From NCBI RefSeq assembly GCF_030252325.1, contig NZ_CP126981.1, positions 1,364,001 to 1,428,000 of the forward strand: a stretch of 64,000 nt of DNA, given 5' to 3'. Made by a program: the position numbers and the translations under genes. The stretch is from Candidatus Mycobacterium wuenschmannii (GTDB lineage Bacteria; Actinomycetota; Actinomycetes; Mycobacteriales; Mycobacteriaceae). The notes beneath the pieces were generated by a model, which worked only from the letters and a program-made list of their open reading frames with translations, did no database searches and had not been told where the DNA came from. Of the stretch, positions 40,066 through 50,161 are shown in pieces (the stretch's first letter is position 1; each line of letters starts with the position of its first letter).

Positions 40066-40944
40066 CTACGCCTTGTCGAACTTCGCGTTGAAGGAACTCG
40101 TCGAGCGGCCGAGCGCGGCCACTTCGGCATCCATCCGGGGCAGCAGCTCCTTGGCGGTCTTGGACACCGCGTTCTCGCCGATCGCAGTCGACAGCACCGG
40201 CTTGAGCCAGCGGAAGAAGCCCACCCAACCCGGGCAGTAGACCCGCTTCTTGCGCTGCTCGATGCCCTTGACGAACGCGTTGGCACAGTCGTCGACCGAG
40301 GTCGTCTTGTTCAGCGGCCACGGCAGCTTGGACAGCAGCTCGGTGAACGACGGCAGGTCGGCCTTGCTGTCGCGGACCAGTGCCGTGTCGATCCAGGACA
40401 TGTGCGCCGAGCCGACGGTGACGCCGTGGCCGACGGCCTCCAGGCGCAGCGCGTTGGCCAGGTGCTCGACGCCGGCCTTGGAGGCGTCGTAGGGGCTCAT
40501 CCCGGGAGCGGCGGCGAAGGCGGCCAACGAGGAGACGATCAGCACGTAGCCCTTGGTCCCGATCACCGAGGGCAGGGTGGCGCGCACGGTGTTGAAGACG
40601 CCCACCAGGTTGACGTCGATCACCCGCTGGAATGCCTTGGGATCGACCTGCAGCACCGATCCGTAGCTGGCGATGCCGGCGTTGGCCAGCACGACGTCGA
40701 TGCCGCCGAACGTGTTGACGGCACTCTCGGCGGCGGTCTGCATGGCGGCCAGGTCGCACACGTCGGCAACGACCGTCAGCACTCGCTCGCTGCCCAGTTC
40801 GGCGGTGATCGTCGCAAGCGCATCGGGATCCAGGTCGGTCAGAACCAGCTTGGCGCCCTTGGCGTGTAGGCGACGGGCCACCTCGGCCCCGATGCCGTGG
40901 CCGCCGCCGGTGATGAATACGACTTGCGAGTTAACTGACGTCAT
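40066..40944 (-). CDS. Short-chain dehydrogenase/reductase
   Basis: The 292-residue NAD(P)-dependent enzyme has the classic SDR motifs GGGHGIG (about 13-19), the NAG motif LANAGIAS, and the active site with Ser in IVSSLAAFAA and YDASKAG. The C-terminal 60 residues contain the GWVGFFRWLKP stretch common to membrane-associated mycobacterial SDRs of the Rv2129c type. The substrate is unknown, probably a lipid or steroid-like compound. It lies 16 bp after the mshC stop. Confidence 0.87.
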   Translation of the reverse strand: MTSVNSQVVFITGGGHGIGAEVARRLHAKGAKLVLTDLDPDALATITAELGSERVLTVVADVCDLAAMQTAAESAVNTFGGIDVVLANAGIASYGSVLQVDPKAFQRVIDVNLVGVFNTVRATLPSVIGTKGYVLIVSSLAAFAAAPGMSPYDASKAGVEHLANALRLEAVGHGVTVGSAHMSWIDTALVRDSKADLPSFTELLSKLPWPLNKTTSVDDCANAFVKGIEQRKKRVYCPGWVGFFRWLKPVLSTAIGENAVSKTAKELLPRMDAEVAALGRSTSSFNAKFDKA

Positions 40945-40960
40945 GGCGGCAACCTACCCG

Positions 40961-42214
40961 CTAGCGCGGCGCCGGGGACAATTCCACCCCGAGTAACGCA
41001 TCCGTCAGCGCGGCCACCGCGCGCGGCGCGTCGGCGTCGTGGCCGCCGTACTCCAACGCGTCGGTGCTCCAACCATCCAGTGCGGCAAGCGCTTTGGGCG
41101 AGTCGAGATCGTCGGCGAGATACTGGCGAACCCTGGCGAGGACATCGGTGGCGTCCGGGCCGGCGGGCAGCGCAACCGCGGACCGCCAGCGCTGCAGCCG
41201 GGCGTGGGCGTCGTCAAGCACCTGCGGCGTCCACTCGCGATCGGCGCGGTAGTGCCCGGCCAGTAGCCCCAGCCGGATGGCGGCCGGATCGACACCCTCG
41301 GCACGCAGGCCGGACACCAGCACCAGGTTGCCGCGGCTCTTGGACATCTTGTGGCCGTCCCAGCCGATCATCCCGGCGTGCACGTAATGGCCGGCGAATC
41401 GCCTTTCGCCGGTGACGGATTCGGCGTGCGCCGCGGTGAATTCGTGGTGCGGGAAGATCAGGTCGCTGCCGCCGCCCTGGATGTCGAGGCCGCTGCCGAT
41501 GCGGCTGAGCGCAATCGCCGCGCACTCGACGTGCCAGCCCGGCCGGCCGCGGCCGAAGGGCGAGGGCCAGCTCGGCTCGCCGGGCCGCTCGGCTCGCCAC
41601 AGCAGCGCGTCGAGTTTGTCGCTCTTGCCTGCGCGGTCCGGGTCGCCGCCGCGCTCGGCGAACAGGGCGAGCATGGTGTCACGGTCGTAGCCGGACTCGT
41701 AGCCGAACTGCGCGGTGGCGTCGGCGCGGAAGTACACGTCGGGATACTCGGCGTCCTCGACGACGTAGGCGGCGCCGGACGCCAGCATCTTCTCGACGAG
41801 TTCGACGACCTCGGCCACCGCGCCGGTGGCCGCGACGTACTCGCGGGGCGGCAGCACCCGCAGCGCGGTCATGTCGTCGCGGTACAGCTGAGTTTCGCGG
41901 GCGGCCAGATCGCGCCAGTCGATGCCGTCGCGGTCGGCGCGCTCGAACAGCGGGTCGTCGACGTCGGTGACGTTCTGCACGTAGTGCACGTCGTGGCCGA
42001 GGTCGAGCCAGATCCGGTGGATCAGGTCGAAGGTCAGGTAAGTCGCGGCGTGGCCGAGATGGGTGGCGTCGTAGGGCGTGATGCCGCAGACGTACATCGT
42101 GGCGGTCGATCCCGCCGACACCGGCGTCACCTGACGGTCGGAGGTGTCGTAGAGCCGCAACTCCGGGCCGCGTCCCGGCAGCACTGGTACGGGTGCGGCC
42201 GGCCAGGATTGCAT
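40961..42214 (-). CDS. mshC: Cysteine--1-D-myo-inosityl 2-amino-2-deoxy-alpha-D-glucopyranoside ligase MshC
   Basis: The 417-residue enzyme makes the amide bond in mycothiol synthesis, activating Cys as an adenylate. It is a CysRS relative: [19 protein letters not shown] contains the zinc Cys and the HIGH-like motif, [10 protein letters not shown] carries another zinc ligand, and HKMSKSRGN is the KMSKS loop. The ATG at 42214 gives the [16 protein letters not shown] start seen in M. tuberculosis MshC (Rv2130c); the longer frame adds 30 unrelated residues. Confidence 0.95.
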   Translation of the reverse strand: MQSWPAAPVPVLPGRGPELRLYDTSDRQVTPVSAGSTATMYVCGITPYDATHLGHAATYLTFDLIHRIWLDLGHDVHYVQNVTDVDDPLFERADRDGIDWRDLAARETQLYRDDMTALRVLPPREYVAATGAVAEVVELVEKMLASGAAYVVEDAEYPDVYFRADATAQFGYESGYDRDTMLALFAERGGDPDRAGKSDKLDALLWRAERPGEPSWPSPFGRGRPGWHVECAAIALSRIGSGLDIQGGGSDLIFPHHEFTAAHAESVTGERRFAGHYVHAGMIGWDGHKMSKSRGNLVLVSGLRAEGVDPAAIRLGLLAGHYRADREWTPQVLDDAHARLQRWRSAVALPAGPDATDVLARVRQYLADDLDSPKALAALDGWSTDALEYGGHDADAPRAVAALTDALLGVELSPAPR

Positions 42215-42335
42215 GCCGACGACTTTAGGCGCGCCGCCAATGCCCGCCGTACGACGGTCCGTGAAAATCCCAGGCTGCGCGAGAGTCGCCATGTCCACCG
42301 GCAACGGCTGACCGCCGAATGGAATTCCGCAGTCG

Positions 42336-43106
42336 CTAGCTCGCGACCCGGATCGCGCCCAGCAACAGGTCGGCCAGCTCCGCGCGACACATCAAGAAGT
42401 CGGGCAGATATGGGTCGGGCCGGTTGTAGATCATCTCCGAGCCGTCGAGGCGCGACGCGTGCATGCCGGCCGCCAGGATGACGCCCGCGGGCGCGGCCGA
42501 GTCCCATTCCCACTGCCCGCCGGCATGGATGTAGGCGTCGGCGTCGCCGCGGATCACCGACATCGCCTTGGCGCCGGCCGAGCCGATCCGGACGAATTCG
42601 ACGTCGAGCTGGCGGGCCAGGTAGTACAGCACAGCGGGAGGCCGATTGGAGCTGGCGGTGATCCTGATCGGTCCCGAAAGCTCTGTGGTGGGCGCGATTA
42701 CGGTGTCGCTGCGATGCACCTCCCCCATCGCGGGCAGTGCGACGGCGGCGTCGGTGATCGCGCCGTTGGGGCCGCCGTGGCGTTGCCAGAGCGCGACGTG
42801 CACGGCCCAGTCGTCGCGGCCCTCCCAGGAGAATTCGCGGGTGCCGTCCAGCGGGTCGACGATCCAGACCCGGTCGGACTGCAGCCGGTTCAGGTCGTCG
42901 TAGGCCTCTTCGCTGAGCACCGCGTCGCCCGGGCGCTCGGCGCGCAGTCGCTTGAGCAGCAACGCGTTGGCCTGGCTGTCGCCCTCGTCGCCGAGCAGCC
43001 ACGGGTGGTCGAAGCCGACCCGATCGCGCACCTTGAGCAGCAGCTTGCCCGCCTCTTCGGCGAGGTCGGCGGCCAGCGCGGCGTCGCTGAGGGGCTCGGG
43101 TGTCAC
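42336..43106 (-). CDS. cysQ: 3'-phosphoadenosine 5'-phosphate (PAP)/inositol phosphatase CysQ
   Basis: The 256-residue protein belongs to the lithium-sensitive inositol-phosphatase superfamily. [14 protein letters not shown] supplies the metal site, the EE of VLSEEAYDD a further ligand, and [16 protein letters not shown] the second signature. CysQ clears PAP produced in sulfate assimilation and also acts on fructose-1,6-bisphosphate and inositol phosphates in vitro. The GTG start keeps the first helix. The counterpart is Rv2131c; mshC follows 121 bp downstream. Confidence 0.92.
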   Translation of the reverse strand: MTPEPLSDAALAADLAEEAGKLLLKVRDRVGFDHPWLLGDEGDSQANALLLKRLRAERPGDAVLSEEAYDDLNRLQSDRVWIVDPLDGTREFSWEGRDDWAVHVALWQRHGGPNGAITDAAVALPAMGEVHRSDTVIAPTTELSGPIRITASSNRPPAVLYYLARQLDVEFVRIGSAGAKAMSVIRGDADAYIHAGGQWEWDSAAPAGVILAAGMHASRLDGSEMIYNRPDPYLPDFLMCRAELADLLLGAIRVAS

Positions 43107-43128
43107 CGCTCCAGTATCACCGACGGCG

Positions 43129-43635
43129 TCAGCGGTTCGTGACGATCCAGGCGTTGGTGAAGCGCTGCACGGCGCCGATCTCGTCGCCCAGCCGACTCAC
43201 GATGAAGCTCTCCACCTGCCCGCCGACCAGCGGAATGTTCACCCGAACGGTGGTGCTGAAGTCCAGCCGCGAGCCGCTGTCCACTGGGACCAACGACACC
43301 TTTCCGACCGCGGAGACCGGCGCGCCGGGAACCGTGACGTCGATCGTCGCGCGCGCCGTACCGTCGCCGACCGGACGCCAGGTCTCGGTGCGGGCCATCG
43401 TGAATTCGCCCGGCACCAGGGCGGTGACGACCTTCGGCAGCCGGTTGGCGAACAGGCTCACGGTCAGTGCCGCCGTCACGCCGCCGTCGGTATCGGTGCG
43501 CAGCGAGTCCAGCGTCGCGGTGCCGCTGTCGAACGCGGCCAGCCGCGCCTGCCAGTAGTCCGCGTCGGCGAACGCGGCAAGGATCTCGTCGACGCGGACG
43601 GGGGCGTCGAGCGACAGCGTCAGAGAGCGGGACAT
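43129..43635 (-). CDS. DUF2505 protein
   Basis: The 168-residue protein has the START/polyketide-cyclase-like pattern of DUF2505: [33 protein letters not shown], a beta-rich middle, and a C-terminal helix ([27 protein letters not shown]). It may bind a hydrophobic ligand; function is unknown. It lies 3 bp after the SCO1664-like gene. Confidence 0.82.
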   Translation of the reverse strand: MSRSLTLSLDAPVRVDEILAAFADADYWQARLAAFDSGTATLDSLRTDTDGGVTAALTVSLFANRLPKVVTALVPGEFTMARTETWRPVGDGTARATIDVTVPGAPVSAVGKVSLVPVDSGSRLDFSTTVRVNIPLVGGQVESFIVSRLGDEIGAVQRFTNAWIVTNR

Positions 43636-43638
43636 CGG

Positions 43639-44454
43639 CTAGAACGCGGGCCAGGGAATCGGGCGGTGCCGGTCCGGGCCGGGCATCACCGGGTGGGCGA
43701 GCAGCACCTGCGCACGCATCCGCAGCGCGGCGACTTCCGCGCTGGTGATGTGCTCGGACAGCGCCTCGCCGAGCGCCTCACCCAGGCCGTCCACCAGACA
43801 CGACACCGTCTCCAGGGTCTTGGCGTCGATCTTCTTGCCGGCCCACCCCCACAAGACCGTGCGCAGTTTGTCCTCGACGTGCAGGCTCACCCCGTGGTCG
43901 ACGCCGTAGACGTCGCCGTTGAGCCCGCGCAGTACGTGACCGCCTTTGCGGTCGGCGTTGTTGACCAGTACGTCGAACACCGCCATTCGCCACAACCGGA
44001 CATCGTCGGCGTGCACCAGCTCGACCGGGTCGCCGGCGTAGTCGTAGGCGCGCAGCACCGGCAGGTAGCCGCGCGGGCACTGGTCGGCGGGCACCAGGTC
44101 GACGAGGTCGAGCTCGGGTCCGGGTTCGGACTCCGCGGTGTCGCCGGGCTGGTCGACCCAGAGTTGAAGCATGCCGGGGCCCGCGGGGCCGTGCCGAATG
44201 ATGGTGTAGGGCACGATGTTCCAGCCCAGATGCGCCGACACCAGATAGGCGCCGAGTTCGCGGCCGGCCAGCGTGCCGTCGGGGAAGTCCCACAGCGGCT
44301 GTTCGCCGGAGATCGGCTTGTACACGCAGTGCACGGTGCGCCCGTCCAGGGTCGCTTCGCACAAGAAGGTGGCGTTGCTCGCGGAGCGAATCCGTCCCAG
44401 GACCGTCAGTTCGCCGGTGCGCAGGACCTCGCGATCGTCAGGCCTCGGCGTCAT
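43639..44454 (-). CDS. SCO1664-family protein with a PI3/4-kinase-like fold
   Basis: This 271-residue protein is the conserved actinobacterial SCO1664 family (counterpart Rv2133c). ATFLCEATLDGRTVHCVYKPISGEQPLWDFPDG resembles an ATP-binding Lys region; LVNNADRKGGHVLRG and VYGVDHGVSLHVEDKLRTVLWGW resemble the catalytic and metal loops of phosphatidylinositol kinases. Kinase activity is inferred. The ATG at 44454 overlaps the upstream DUF3090 gene by 17 bp. Confidence 0.8.
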   Translation of the reverse strand: MTPRPDDREVLRTGELTVLGRIRSASNATFLCEATLDGRTVHCVYKPISGEQPLWDFPDGTLAGRELGAYLVSAHLGWNIVPYTIIRHGPAGPGMLQLWVDQPGDTAESEPGPELDLVDLVPADQCPRGYLPVLRAYDYAGDPVELVHADDVRLWRMAVFDVLVNNADRKGGHVLRGLNGDVYGVDHGVSLHVEDKLRTVLWGWAGKKIDAKTLETVSCLVDGLGEALGEALSEHITSAEVAALRMRAQVLLAHPVMPGPDRHRPIPWPAF

Positions 44455-45025
44455 CGTCCGGACCGAGCATCGCGCTGCGCCGGTAGCCATTGGTCCGGGC
44501 GCAGATGTGCCCGTCCGAGTCCAATGGTTCCTCGCAGAGCGGGCAGGGCGGGCGGCCGGCGGAGATCACGGCATTCGATCGGGTGGCGAACTCGCGGGCC
44601 GACTGCGGCGAGAGGAAGACCCGCACCGCGTCGGGACCCTCGTCGGTGTCGTCCAGCACGACGGAGGCGTCGAACTCGGTGTCGCTGACGGCAAGCAGCT
44701 CCACCACCACCGTCTGCGCCTCGGAGTCCCAGCCCAAACCCATGGTGCCGACCCGGAATTCGGCGTCGACGGGTGTGACGAGTGGGCTCAGGTCCTCGAC
44801 CTTGTCGGTCTCGGGCGGCACGGGTGTGCCGAACCGGCGGTTGACTTCGACCAGCAGCGCGTCGATCCGCTCGGCGAGCACCGCCACTTGCTGCTTCTCC
44901 AGGATCACCGACACCACCCGGGCGTCGTGCACGGCCTGCAGGTAGAACGTGCGGTTTCCGGGCTGCCCAACGGTCCCGGCGACGAATCGGTCGGGTGAGC
45001 GGAAGACGTGGATCGCACGAGACAT
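44438..45025 (-). CDS. DUF3090 protein with a C-terminal Cys/His zinc site
   Basis: The 195-residue protein is the DUF3090/YjbQ-neighbour family (counterpart Rv2134c). It begins SRAIHVFRSPDRFVAGTVGQPGNRTFYLQA and ends in CPLCEEPLDSDGHICARTNGYRR, a probable zinc ribbon. The ATG at 45025 is preferred to the longer frame because the conserved domain starts there. It forms a conserved set with the histidine phosphatase and the SCO1664-family gene. Confidence 0.83.
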   Translation of the reverse strand: MSRAIHVFRSPDRFVAGTVGQPGNRTFYLQAVHDARVVSVILEKQQVAVLAERIDALLVEVNRRFGTPVPPETDKVEDLSPLVTPVDAEFRVGTMGLGWDSEAQTVVVELLAVSDTEFDASVVLDDTDEGPDAVRVFLSPQSAREFATRSNAVISAGRPPCPLCEEPLDSDGHICARTNGYRRSAMLGPDDDAEA

Positions 45026-45086
45026 GGCACTTTCCAAAATACCGGCTGTTGCAGCGGCGTAGTAATCCCAGGCCGTGGTCGACGGC

Positions 45087-45779
45087 TCAGTCGGTCGAGC
45101 CACCGACGACCGCGTCATCGGCTGAAGCGTCGCCCTCCGGGGCCGGTGGCGGGGTCAACGCGGACGTCAGGCGGGCGCCGGTGTGGTTGGAGTGCAGCAC
45201 GAACGGGCGCAGTCGCGTGTAACGGATCACACTCACCGACGCCGGGTCGGCGGAAACCCGCTGGAATCCATCCAGGTGCAGGCCCAGCGCGTCGGCGACC
45301 ACGGCTTTGATGACATCGCCGTGCGTGCAAGCCAGCCACAGCACGTCGGCCTTGTGCTCCTCGGCCAGACGCGCGTCGTGGTCGCGGATGGCCGCGACGG
45401 CCCGGGTCTGGACGTCGGCCAGGCCCTCACCGCCCGGGAACACCGCGGCGCTGGGGTGCGCCTGCACCACGGCCCAGAGCGGCTCTTTCATCAGCTCGCC
45501 GAGCTTGCGGCCGGTCCATTCGCCGTAGTCCACCTCGGCCAGCCGGTCATCGACCGTAACTTCGAGGCCGAGTGCGGTCACGAGAGGCTCGACGGTCTGA
45601 CGGCAACGCAGCAACGGCGAGCTGACCACCGCACGGATCGGCAGCTCGCCGATCCGGTCGACGAGCTCGGCGGCCTGCTGTTGGCCCTTGTCGTCGAGCT
45701 CGACGCCTTCGGAGCGGCCCGCGAGCGTGTGGGCGGTGTTGGAGGTCGAGCGGCCGTGCCGCAGCAGAATGACGGTCAT
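45087..45779 (-). CDS. Histidine-phosphatase/phosphoglycerate-mutase-like protein
   Basis: The 230-residue protein has the RHG motif LLRHGRSTSN at the N-terminus, Arg in SSPLLRCRQT, Glu in AEVDYGEWTG and the second His in LACTHGDVIK, the catalytic set of the histidine phosphatase superfamily. The counterpart is Rv2135c. The physiological substrate is unclear. The ATG at 45779 has GAGGAG eight bases upstream; a GTG at 45788 overlaps that sequence. Confidence 0.87.
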   Translation of the reverse strand: MTVILLRHGRSTSNTAHTLAGRSEGVELDDKGQQQAAELVDRIGELPIRAVVSSPLLRCRQTVEPLVTALGLEVTVDDRLAEVDYGEWTGRKLGELMKEPLWAVVQAHPSAAVFPGGEGLADVQTRAVAAIRDHDARLAEEHKADVLWLACTHGDVIKAVVADALGLHLDGFQRVSADPASVSVIRYTRLRPFVLHSNHTGARLTSALTPPPAPEGDASADDAVVGGSTD

Positions 45780-45822
45780 ATGCGCCACTCCTCAGCGGGA
45801 CCGCCCGCATCGTCGTCGGCGG

Positions 45823-46653
45823 TCATATGGCGCTCACCGCTCCCGTCGCCAGCAAGACCAGCACGACTACGCCGGCCAGCACGCGGTAGCCGACGAACCA
45901 ATACATGCTGTGCCGCACCAGGAATCGCAGGAACCACGCCACCGCGGCCAACCCGACGACGAACGCGATCGCCGTCGCCACCAGCAACTGCGGGCCGGTC
46001 GCACTCATGCCCTCGAGCACCGGATGAAACGCGTCGGGCAGCGAGAACAAGCCGGAAGCGAACACCGCCGGGATCGCCAGCAGGAAGCCGAAACGCGCGG
46101 ACAACTCGCGCTGCTGGCCAAGGAACAATCCGGCGCTGATCGTCGAACCCGACCGGGAGACGCCGGGGATCAGCGCCAGCGTCTGCGCGACGCCGACGGT
46201 GACGGCGTCACGCCAGGTCAACTGCTCGACGTCGCGGTTCTGCTTGCCGATCCGCTCGGCCAGCGCGATCACCGCCGAGAACACCACCAGGGCCGTCGCG
46301 ATCACCCACAGATTGCGCACGCCCGAGCGAATCTGGTCCTTGAACAGCAGGCCCAGCACGCAGATCGGGATCGTGCCGATGATGACGTACCAGCCCAGCC
46401 GGTAGTCGGCGGTGCGACGCTCCGCGTTGCCCAGTCCAGCGAACCAGGCCACCAGGATCCGGCCGATGTCGCGGGCGAAGTACACCAAAACCGCTGCCTC
46501 AGTGCCTAGTTGGGTGACGGCGGTGAAGGACGCGCCCGCATCGTCGGCGAAAAACACCCGCGACACGATCGCCAGGTGGCCCGAGGACGACACCGGCAGG
46601 AACTCGGTGAGGCCCTGCACGACGGACAACACCACCACCTGCAACCACGACAT
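45823..46653 (-). CDS. uppP: Undecaprenyl-diphosphatase UppP
   Basis: The 276-residue membrane enzyme recycles the lipid carrier of peptidoglycan synthesis by hydrolysing the diphosphate. Eight hydrophobic helices flank the motifs [16 protein letters not shown] and [19 protein letters not shown], the BacA/UppP active-site signatures. The ATG at 46653 gives the exact family start; the upstream codons are unlike it. The counterpart is Rv2136c, which has the same length. Loss of it lowers acid resistance in M. tuberculosis, recalled from the literature. Confidence 0.93.
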   Translation of the reverse strand: MSWLQVVVLSVVQGLTEFLPVSSSGHLAIVSRVFFADDAGASFTAVTQLGTEAAVLVYFARDIGRILVAWFAGLGNAERRTADYRLGWYVIIGTIPICVLGLLFKDQIRSGVRNLWVIATALVVFSAVIALAERIGKQNRDVEQLTWRDAVTVGVAQTLALIPGVSRSGSTISAGLFLGQQRELSARFGFLLAIPAVFASGLFSLPDAFHPVLEGMSATGPQLLVATAIAFVVGLAAVAWFLRFLVRHSMYWFVGYRVLAGVVVLVLLATGAVSAI

Positions 46654-46726
46654 CGCTTGGACCGCATGCACGACGACGACCGTACCGGGTGGCCGCGGGC
46701 GCCCGGGACAGCCCTGTGGCCAGGGA

Positions 46727-47041
46727 TTATCGCAATGCCTCGGCCACGGCAACGGCGTCACGCACGGCGGCGCCCAGGCTGCGCTCGTCGGCGATGTCGA
46801 CGTCGACCACATTTCGTTGCGCAGTGGCGACGATGTCCTCGGGTTGCGGTACCGGGCCTTTCAGGCGCGGGCGGTAGACCTCGACCAGCAACTTCTGACC
46901 TTCGATGCTGAATGCGAAAGTGCGGCCGTCGCCAACCTGCCCGAAGCCGCTGGCCAGGATCTTGGTGGAGAAGACCCCGAGCCACATGTCCTCGATAGCA
47001 AACTCTCCGTCTGAGAATTGGCCATGTTCGGCAACGCTCAT
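46727..47041 (-). CDS. Conserved hypothetical protein (Rv2137c-like)
   Basis: The 104-residue protein ([25 protein letters not shown], then [17 protein letters not shown]) has a mixed alpha/beta pattern without a named domain I recognise. It is one gene upstream of uppP on the same strand, 73 bp away. The ATG at 47041 is chosen from the conserved start MSVAEHGQF. It diverges from lppL. Confidence 0.7.
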   Translation of the reverse strand: MSVAEHGQFSDGEFAIEDMWLGVFSTKILASGFGQVGDGRTFAFSIEGQKLLVEVYRPRLKGPVPQPEDIVATAQRNVVDVDIADERSLGAAVRDAVAVAEALR

Positions 47042-47179
47042 AGGCCGACCATACCCCGCCGTCCGGCGCGGGCAACCCGGGCGGACCCGCGCCGTGTCGG
47101 ACAATTTTCCCTAGGATCGAACTCCGATCGGACCATCCCCGTCACCCCGGCGAGTCCCTTGAGTAGCGGAGAATCACCC

Positions 47180-48226
47180 GTGCCAGCAAACAGCACACAC
47201 GACGCGCGGCGCCGCCGTATTACCGTTGTCGGCCTGCTGATTTCGCTACTGCTTGCGACCGGTTGCTCGAAGAAGGCCCTCGACGACCTGCCGGCCGGCT
47301 TTCCACCGGCGCAGGCGGCGCCATCTCCCCCGGTAACGCGGGCCGCCGCCGGGATGGTCCACCCGCTGGACCGGCGGGCCACGGCGGCGGTGTTCGACGG
47401 ACGCACCGGGCAGCTCGCGCTGCTGTCACCGGGGGTCGATCCGACCGCCCCGGCAAGCCTCATCACCATTGCCGGTCAGCAAACGTCGCCGCGGACGATC
47501 CCGCTACCCGGGCCGGCGACCGGACTGGTGGGCGACAACGCCGGAACCGCCCTGTTGTCTACCCGCGGTGGATATCTCGAGGTCGATCTGTCGGCCGGGC
47601 ATGTCACCCGGGTAGGTGTTCACGGCGCCGAGCACGTGGACTTCAGCGCGATCACCCGCCGCCCCGACGGCACGGTGGTGCTCGGCACCGAGGACGGGAT
47701 GCTGTACTCCCTCAAGCCCGCGGTACCGGGCGCAAGCCTGACGCCGGTGCATGTTCACGTCGATTCGCTTGTCGCGCAGGGAAATACCGTCGCGGTGTTG
47801 GATCGGGCACTGACGTCGGTCACCACGGTGGACGCCGACGGCCGGGTCGGTCAGTCGTTGCGCGCGGGTCAGGGGGCGACCACCATGGTGGCCGATCCGG
47901 CGGGCCGACTGCTGGTCAGCGACACCCGTGGTGGCCAGCTGCTGGTCTTCGGGGTCGACCCGTTGATCCTGCGCCAGGCCTATCCGGTTGCGGACTCGCC
48001 GTACGGCGTCACCGGTTCGCGCGGGTGGGCATGGGTGTCGCAGACCGCGACGAATACTGTCGTTGGTTACGATCTGTCAACCGGAATACCACTGGAAAAG
48101 GTACGGTACCCATCCGTGCGGCAACCCAACGCGCTGGCCTACGACGATGCCGCGGGCACGTTGTACGTGATCTCGGGCGCCGGCGAGGGCGTCCAGGTCA
48201 TCGAGCACGCTGCGGGTCCGCGTTGA
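47180..48226 (+). CDS. lppL: Lipoprotein LppL with a beta-propeller domain
   Basis: The 348-residue lipoprotein has an Arg-rich start, a hydrophobic segment and lipobox LLLATGC (Cys about 30). The rest repeats blades of about 45 residues (DGRTGQLALLSPGVDP, DGTVVLGTEDGMLYSL, DPAGRLLVSDTRGGQLLVF, DDAAGTLYVISGAGEGVQV), as in YVTN/NHL propellers. The counterpart is Rv2138. It is probably a scaffold on the outer membrane face. GTG at 47180 has GGAG eight bases upstream. Its stop lies at the start of the next coding region. Confidence 0.83.
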   Translation: MPANSTHDARRRRITVVGLLISLLLATGCSKKALDDLPAGFPPAQAAPSPPVTRAAAGMVHPLDRRATAAVFDGRTGQLALLSPGVDPTAPASLITIAGQQTSPRTIPLPGPATGLVGDNAGTALLSTRGGYLEVDLSAGHVTRVGVHGAEHVDFSAITRRPDGTVVLGTEDGMLYSLKPAVPGASLTPVHVHVDSLVAQGNTVAVLDRALTSVTTVDADGRVGQSLRAGQGATTMVADPAGRLLVSDTRGGQLLVFGVDPLILRQAYPVADSPYGVTGSRGWAWVSQTATNTVVGYDLSTGIPLEKVRYPSVRQPNALAYDDAAGTLYVISGAGEGVQVIEHAAGPR

Positions 48227-48246
48227 CGGCGGCGCGGCGCGGCAGG

Positions 48247-48489
48247 ATGCCGGTGGGGTGGGAAGCCGAACTCTCGGACGAATATGAGTGGGCGCCTTTG
48301 CGTTTGCCGCCCGAGGTCACCCGGATCAGCGCGTCTACCCGACTGTCCATCGAAGCGGAGTACCGCGGCTGGGAACTCACCCGGGTAAGGCTTTACACCG
48401 ACGGCAGCAGGCGGGTGTTGTTGCGCCGCAAGAAAATCCGAGCCGAAAATGCCGCCGCGAGCGTCCGGCCCGACCAGCCGGACCTGTGA
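48247..48489 (+). CDS. DUF5703 small protein
   Basis: This protein of about 80 residues ([59 protein letters not shown], described here only by key stretches) has the DUF5703 pattern with YEWAPLRLP and [12 protein letters not shown]. Function is unknown. The start could be the TTG at 48223 overlapping the lppL stop or the ATG at 48247. Its stop overlaps the pyrD GTG (GTGA), so lppL-DUF5703-pyrD is a tight operon. Confidence 0.75.
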   Translation: MPVGWEAELSDEYEWAPLRLPPEVTRISASTRLSIEAEYRGWELTRVRLYTDGSRRVLLRRKKIRAENAAASVRPDQPDL

Positions 48490-49553
48490 CGGCCTACGCG
48501 GCGCTGCGCCGCCTGCTGTTCCTGGTTCCCGCCGAGCGCATCCACCACATCGTCTTCACCGGGCTGCGCGGTGTCACTGCGGCCGCACCCGTCCGGCGAC
48601 AATTGAGCCGCCGGCTGGCGCCGCTCGACCCGGTACTGGCGAGCACGGTGTTCGGCGTGCACTTCCCCGGCCCGCTGGGCCTGGCCGCTGGTTTCGACAA
48701 GGACGGCCTCGGGCTCAAAGCATGGGGCGCACTGGGTTTCGGCTACGCAGAGGTCGGTACCGTCACCGCGCAGGCGCAGCCCGGCAATCCGACGCCACGC
48801 CTGTTCCGGCTCCCCGACGACCGTGCGCTGCTCAACCGCATGGGCTTCAACAACCGCGGTGCCGCGGCGCTCGCGTCCCGGTTGGCCGAGCATCGGGCCG
48901 ACGTGCCGATCGGCGTGAACATCGGCAAGACCAAGATCACGGCCGCCGAAAATGCCGCCGAGGACTACCGGGCCAGCGCCCGCCTGGTCGGTCCGCGCGC
49001 CGCGTATCTAGTGGTCAATGTGAGCTCGCCGAACACCCCCGGGCTACGTGACTTGCAGACCGTCCAGTCGCTGCGCGGCATCCTGACTGCGGTGTTGTCC
49101 GTGGCGTCGGCACCGGTGCTGGTGAAGATCGCTCCGGATCTCGCCGACCCCGACATCGACGAGATCGCCGACCTGGCAGTCGAACTCGGCCTGGCCGGCA
49201 TCGTCGCCACCAACACCACCATTTCCCGCGACGGCCTTCGCACGCCCGGTGTCGAGCATCTCGGCAGCGGCGGCATCTCCGGTCCGCCGGTACGCGCCCG
49301 CGCCGGCGAGGTTCTGCGCCGGCTGTACGTCCGTGTCGGCGACCGGCTGACGATTGTCAGTGTCGGCGGCATTGAGACCGTCGACGACGCCTGGGACCGC
49401 ATCACCTCAGGCGCGTCGTTGCTGCAGGGATACACCGGTTTCATCTACGGCGGTGGTCTGTGGGCCAAGCACATTCACGACGGCCTGGCCGCTCGGCTGC
49501 ACGACGGCGGGTTCGCGTCGCTGAGCGACGCCGTCGGGTCGGCGAACCGGTAG
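48486..49553 (+). CDS. pyrD: Dihydroorotate dehydrogenase (quinone, class 2) PyrD
   Basis: The 355-residue FMN enzyme oxidises dihydroorotate in pyrimidine synthesis and passes electrons to the quinone pool. The N-terminal helical tunnel ([21 protein letters not shown]) marks the membrane-bound class 2. FMN and substrate sites are [30 protein letters not shown] with the catalytic Ser, and [12 protein letters not shown]. The GTG start overlaps the upstream stop. The counterpart is Rv2139. Confidence 0.95.
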   Translation: MTAYAALRRLLFLVPAERIHHIVFTGLRGVTAAAPVRRQLSRRLAPLDPVLASTVFGVHFPGPLGLAAGFDKDGLGLKAWGALGFGYAEVGTVTAQAQPGNPTPRLFRLPDDRALLNRMGFNNRGAAALASRLAEHRADVPIGVNIGKTKITAAENAAEDYRASARLVGPRAAYLVVNVSSPNTPGLRDLQTVQSLRGILTAVLSVASAPVLVKIAPDLADPDIDEIADLAVELGLAGIVATNTTISRDGLRTPGVEHLGSGGISGPPVRARAGEVLRRLYVRVGDRLTIVSVGGIETVDDAWDRITSGASLLQGYTGFIYGGGLWAKHIHDGLAARLHDGGFASLSDAVGSANR

Positions 49554-50147
49554 TCACCGGCGCGACAACTGATCGGCAACGAAATCCGTTGTCAAGCGGT
49601 GCCATTCATTCCAGTGCCGCACCATGTGATGACCGACCCCCTCGATACCCACCCACCGGGCATCGAGTCCGCGGGCCCGCGCCCGTTCGGTCTGAGCACG
49701 CGACTGGGCGGGGTCGGTGATGGTGTCCGCGGTGCCGTGGACGGCCAGCAATCGGGTGGCATCCGGGATCAGGTCGCCGTCGTCGTGCTCCCACCACGGC
49801 GCCAGCGCCACCACCGCGCCCAAGCCACCACCGGCGGCCAGGTGCGCGGCGACCCGGCCACCCATCGAATGGCCCACAGCCACAACGCGGCCCGGCTCCC
49901 AGCGGCGCGCAACCTCCTCGAGGACGCGCTCGGTGTCGACCACTGGGTCGCGACGCGGCCCGTTCCAGCCACGAAGCCGATACCGCACCTGCCGGACGTC
50001 CACCCCGGGGCCCAGACGGCGCCGCAGCGCGCTCGCGAGGAACTCCATCCGGACATTGGCCAACTGTCGCCGCCGGGAAGCCTCGTCGCTGCGCACCCTG
50101 CCGCCCGGCAGCACCAGCACACACCCGCGCGGTACGTCCTCAGCCAC
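49554..50147 (-). CDS. Alpha/beta hydrolase
   Basis: The 197-residue protein has the nucleophile elbow VAVGHSMGGRVAAHLA (Ser), an Asp in HGTADTITDPAQ and His in GVGHHMVRHW, a full catalytic triad of a short alpha/beta hydrolase of the dienelactone-hydrolase-like group. The substrate is unknown. It directly abuts the pyrD stop, convergent, and lies 14 bp from the PEBP gene on the same strand. Confidence 0.78.
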   Translation of the reverse strand: MAEDVPRGCVLVLPGGRVRSDEASRRRQLANVRMEFLASALRRRLGPGVDVRQVRYRLRGWNGPRRDPVVDTERVLEEVARRWEPGRVVAVGHSMGGRVAAHLAAGGGLGAVVALAPWWEHDDGDLIPDATRLLAVHGTADTITDPAQSRAQTERARARGLDARWVGIEGVGHHMVRHWNEWHRLTTDFVADQLSRR

Positions 50148-50161
50148 TGGAGTCGGTCGAT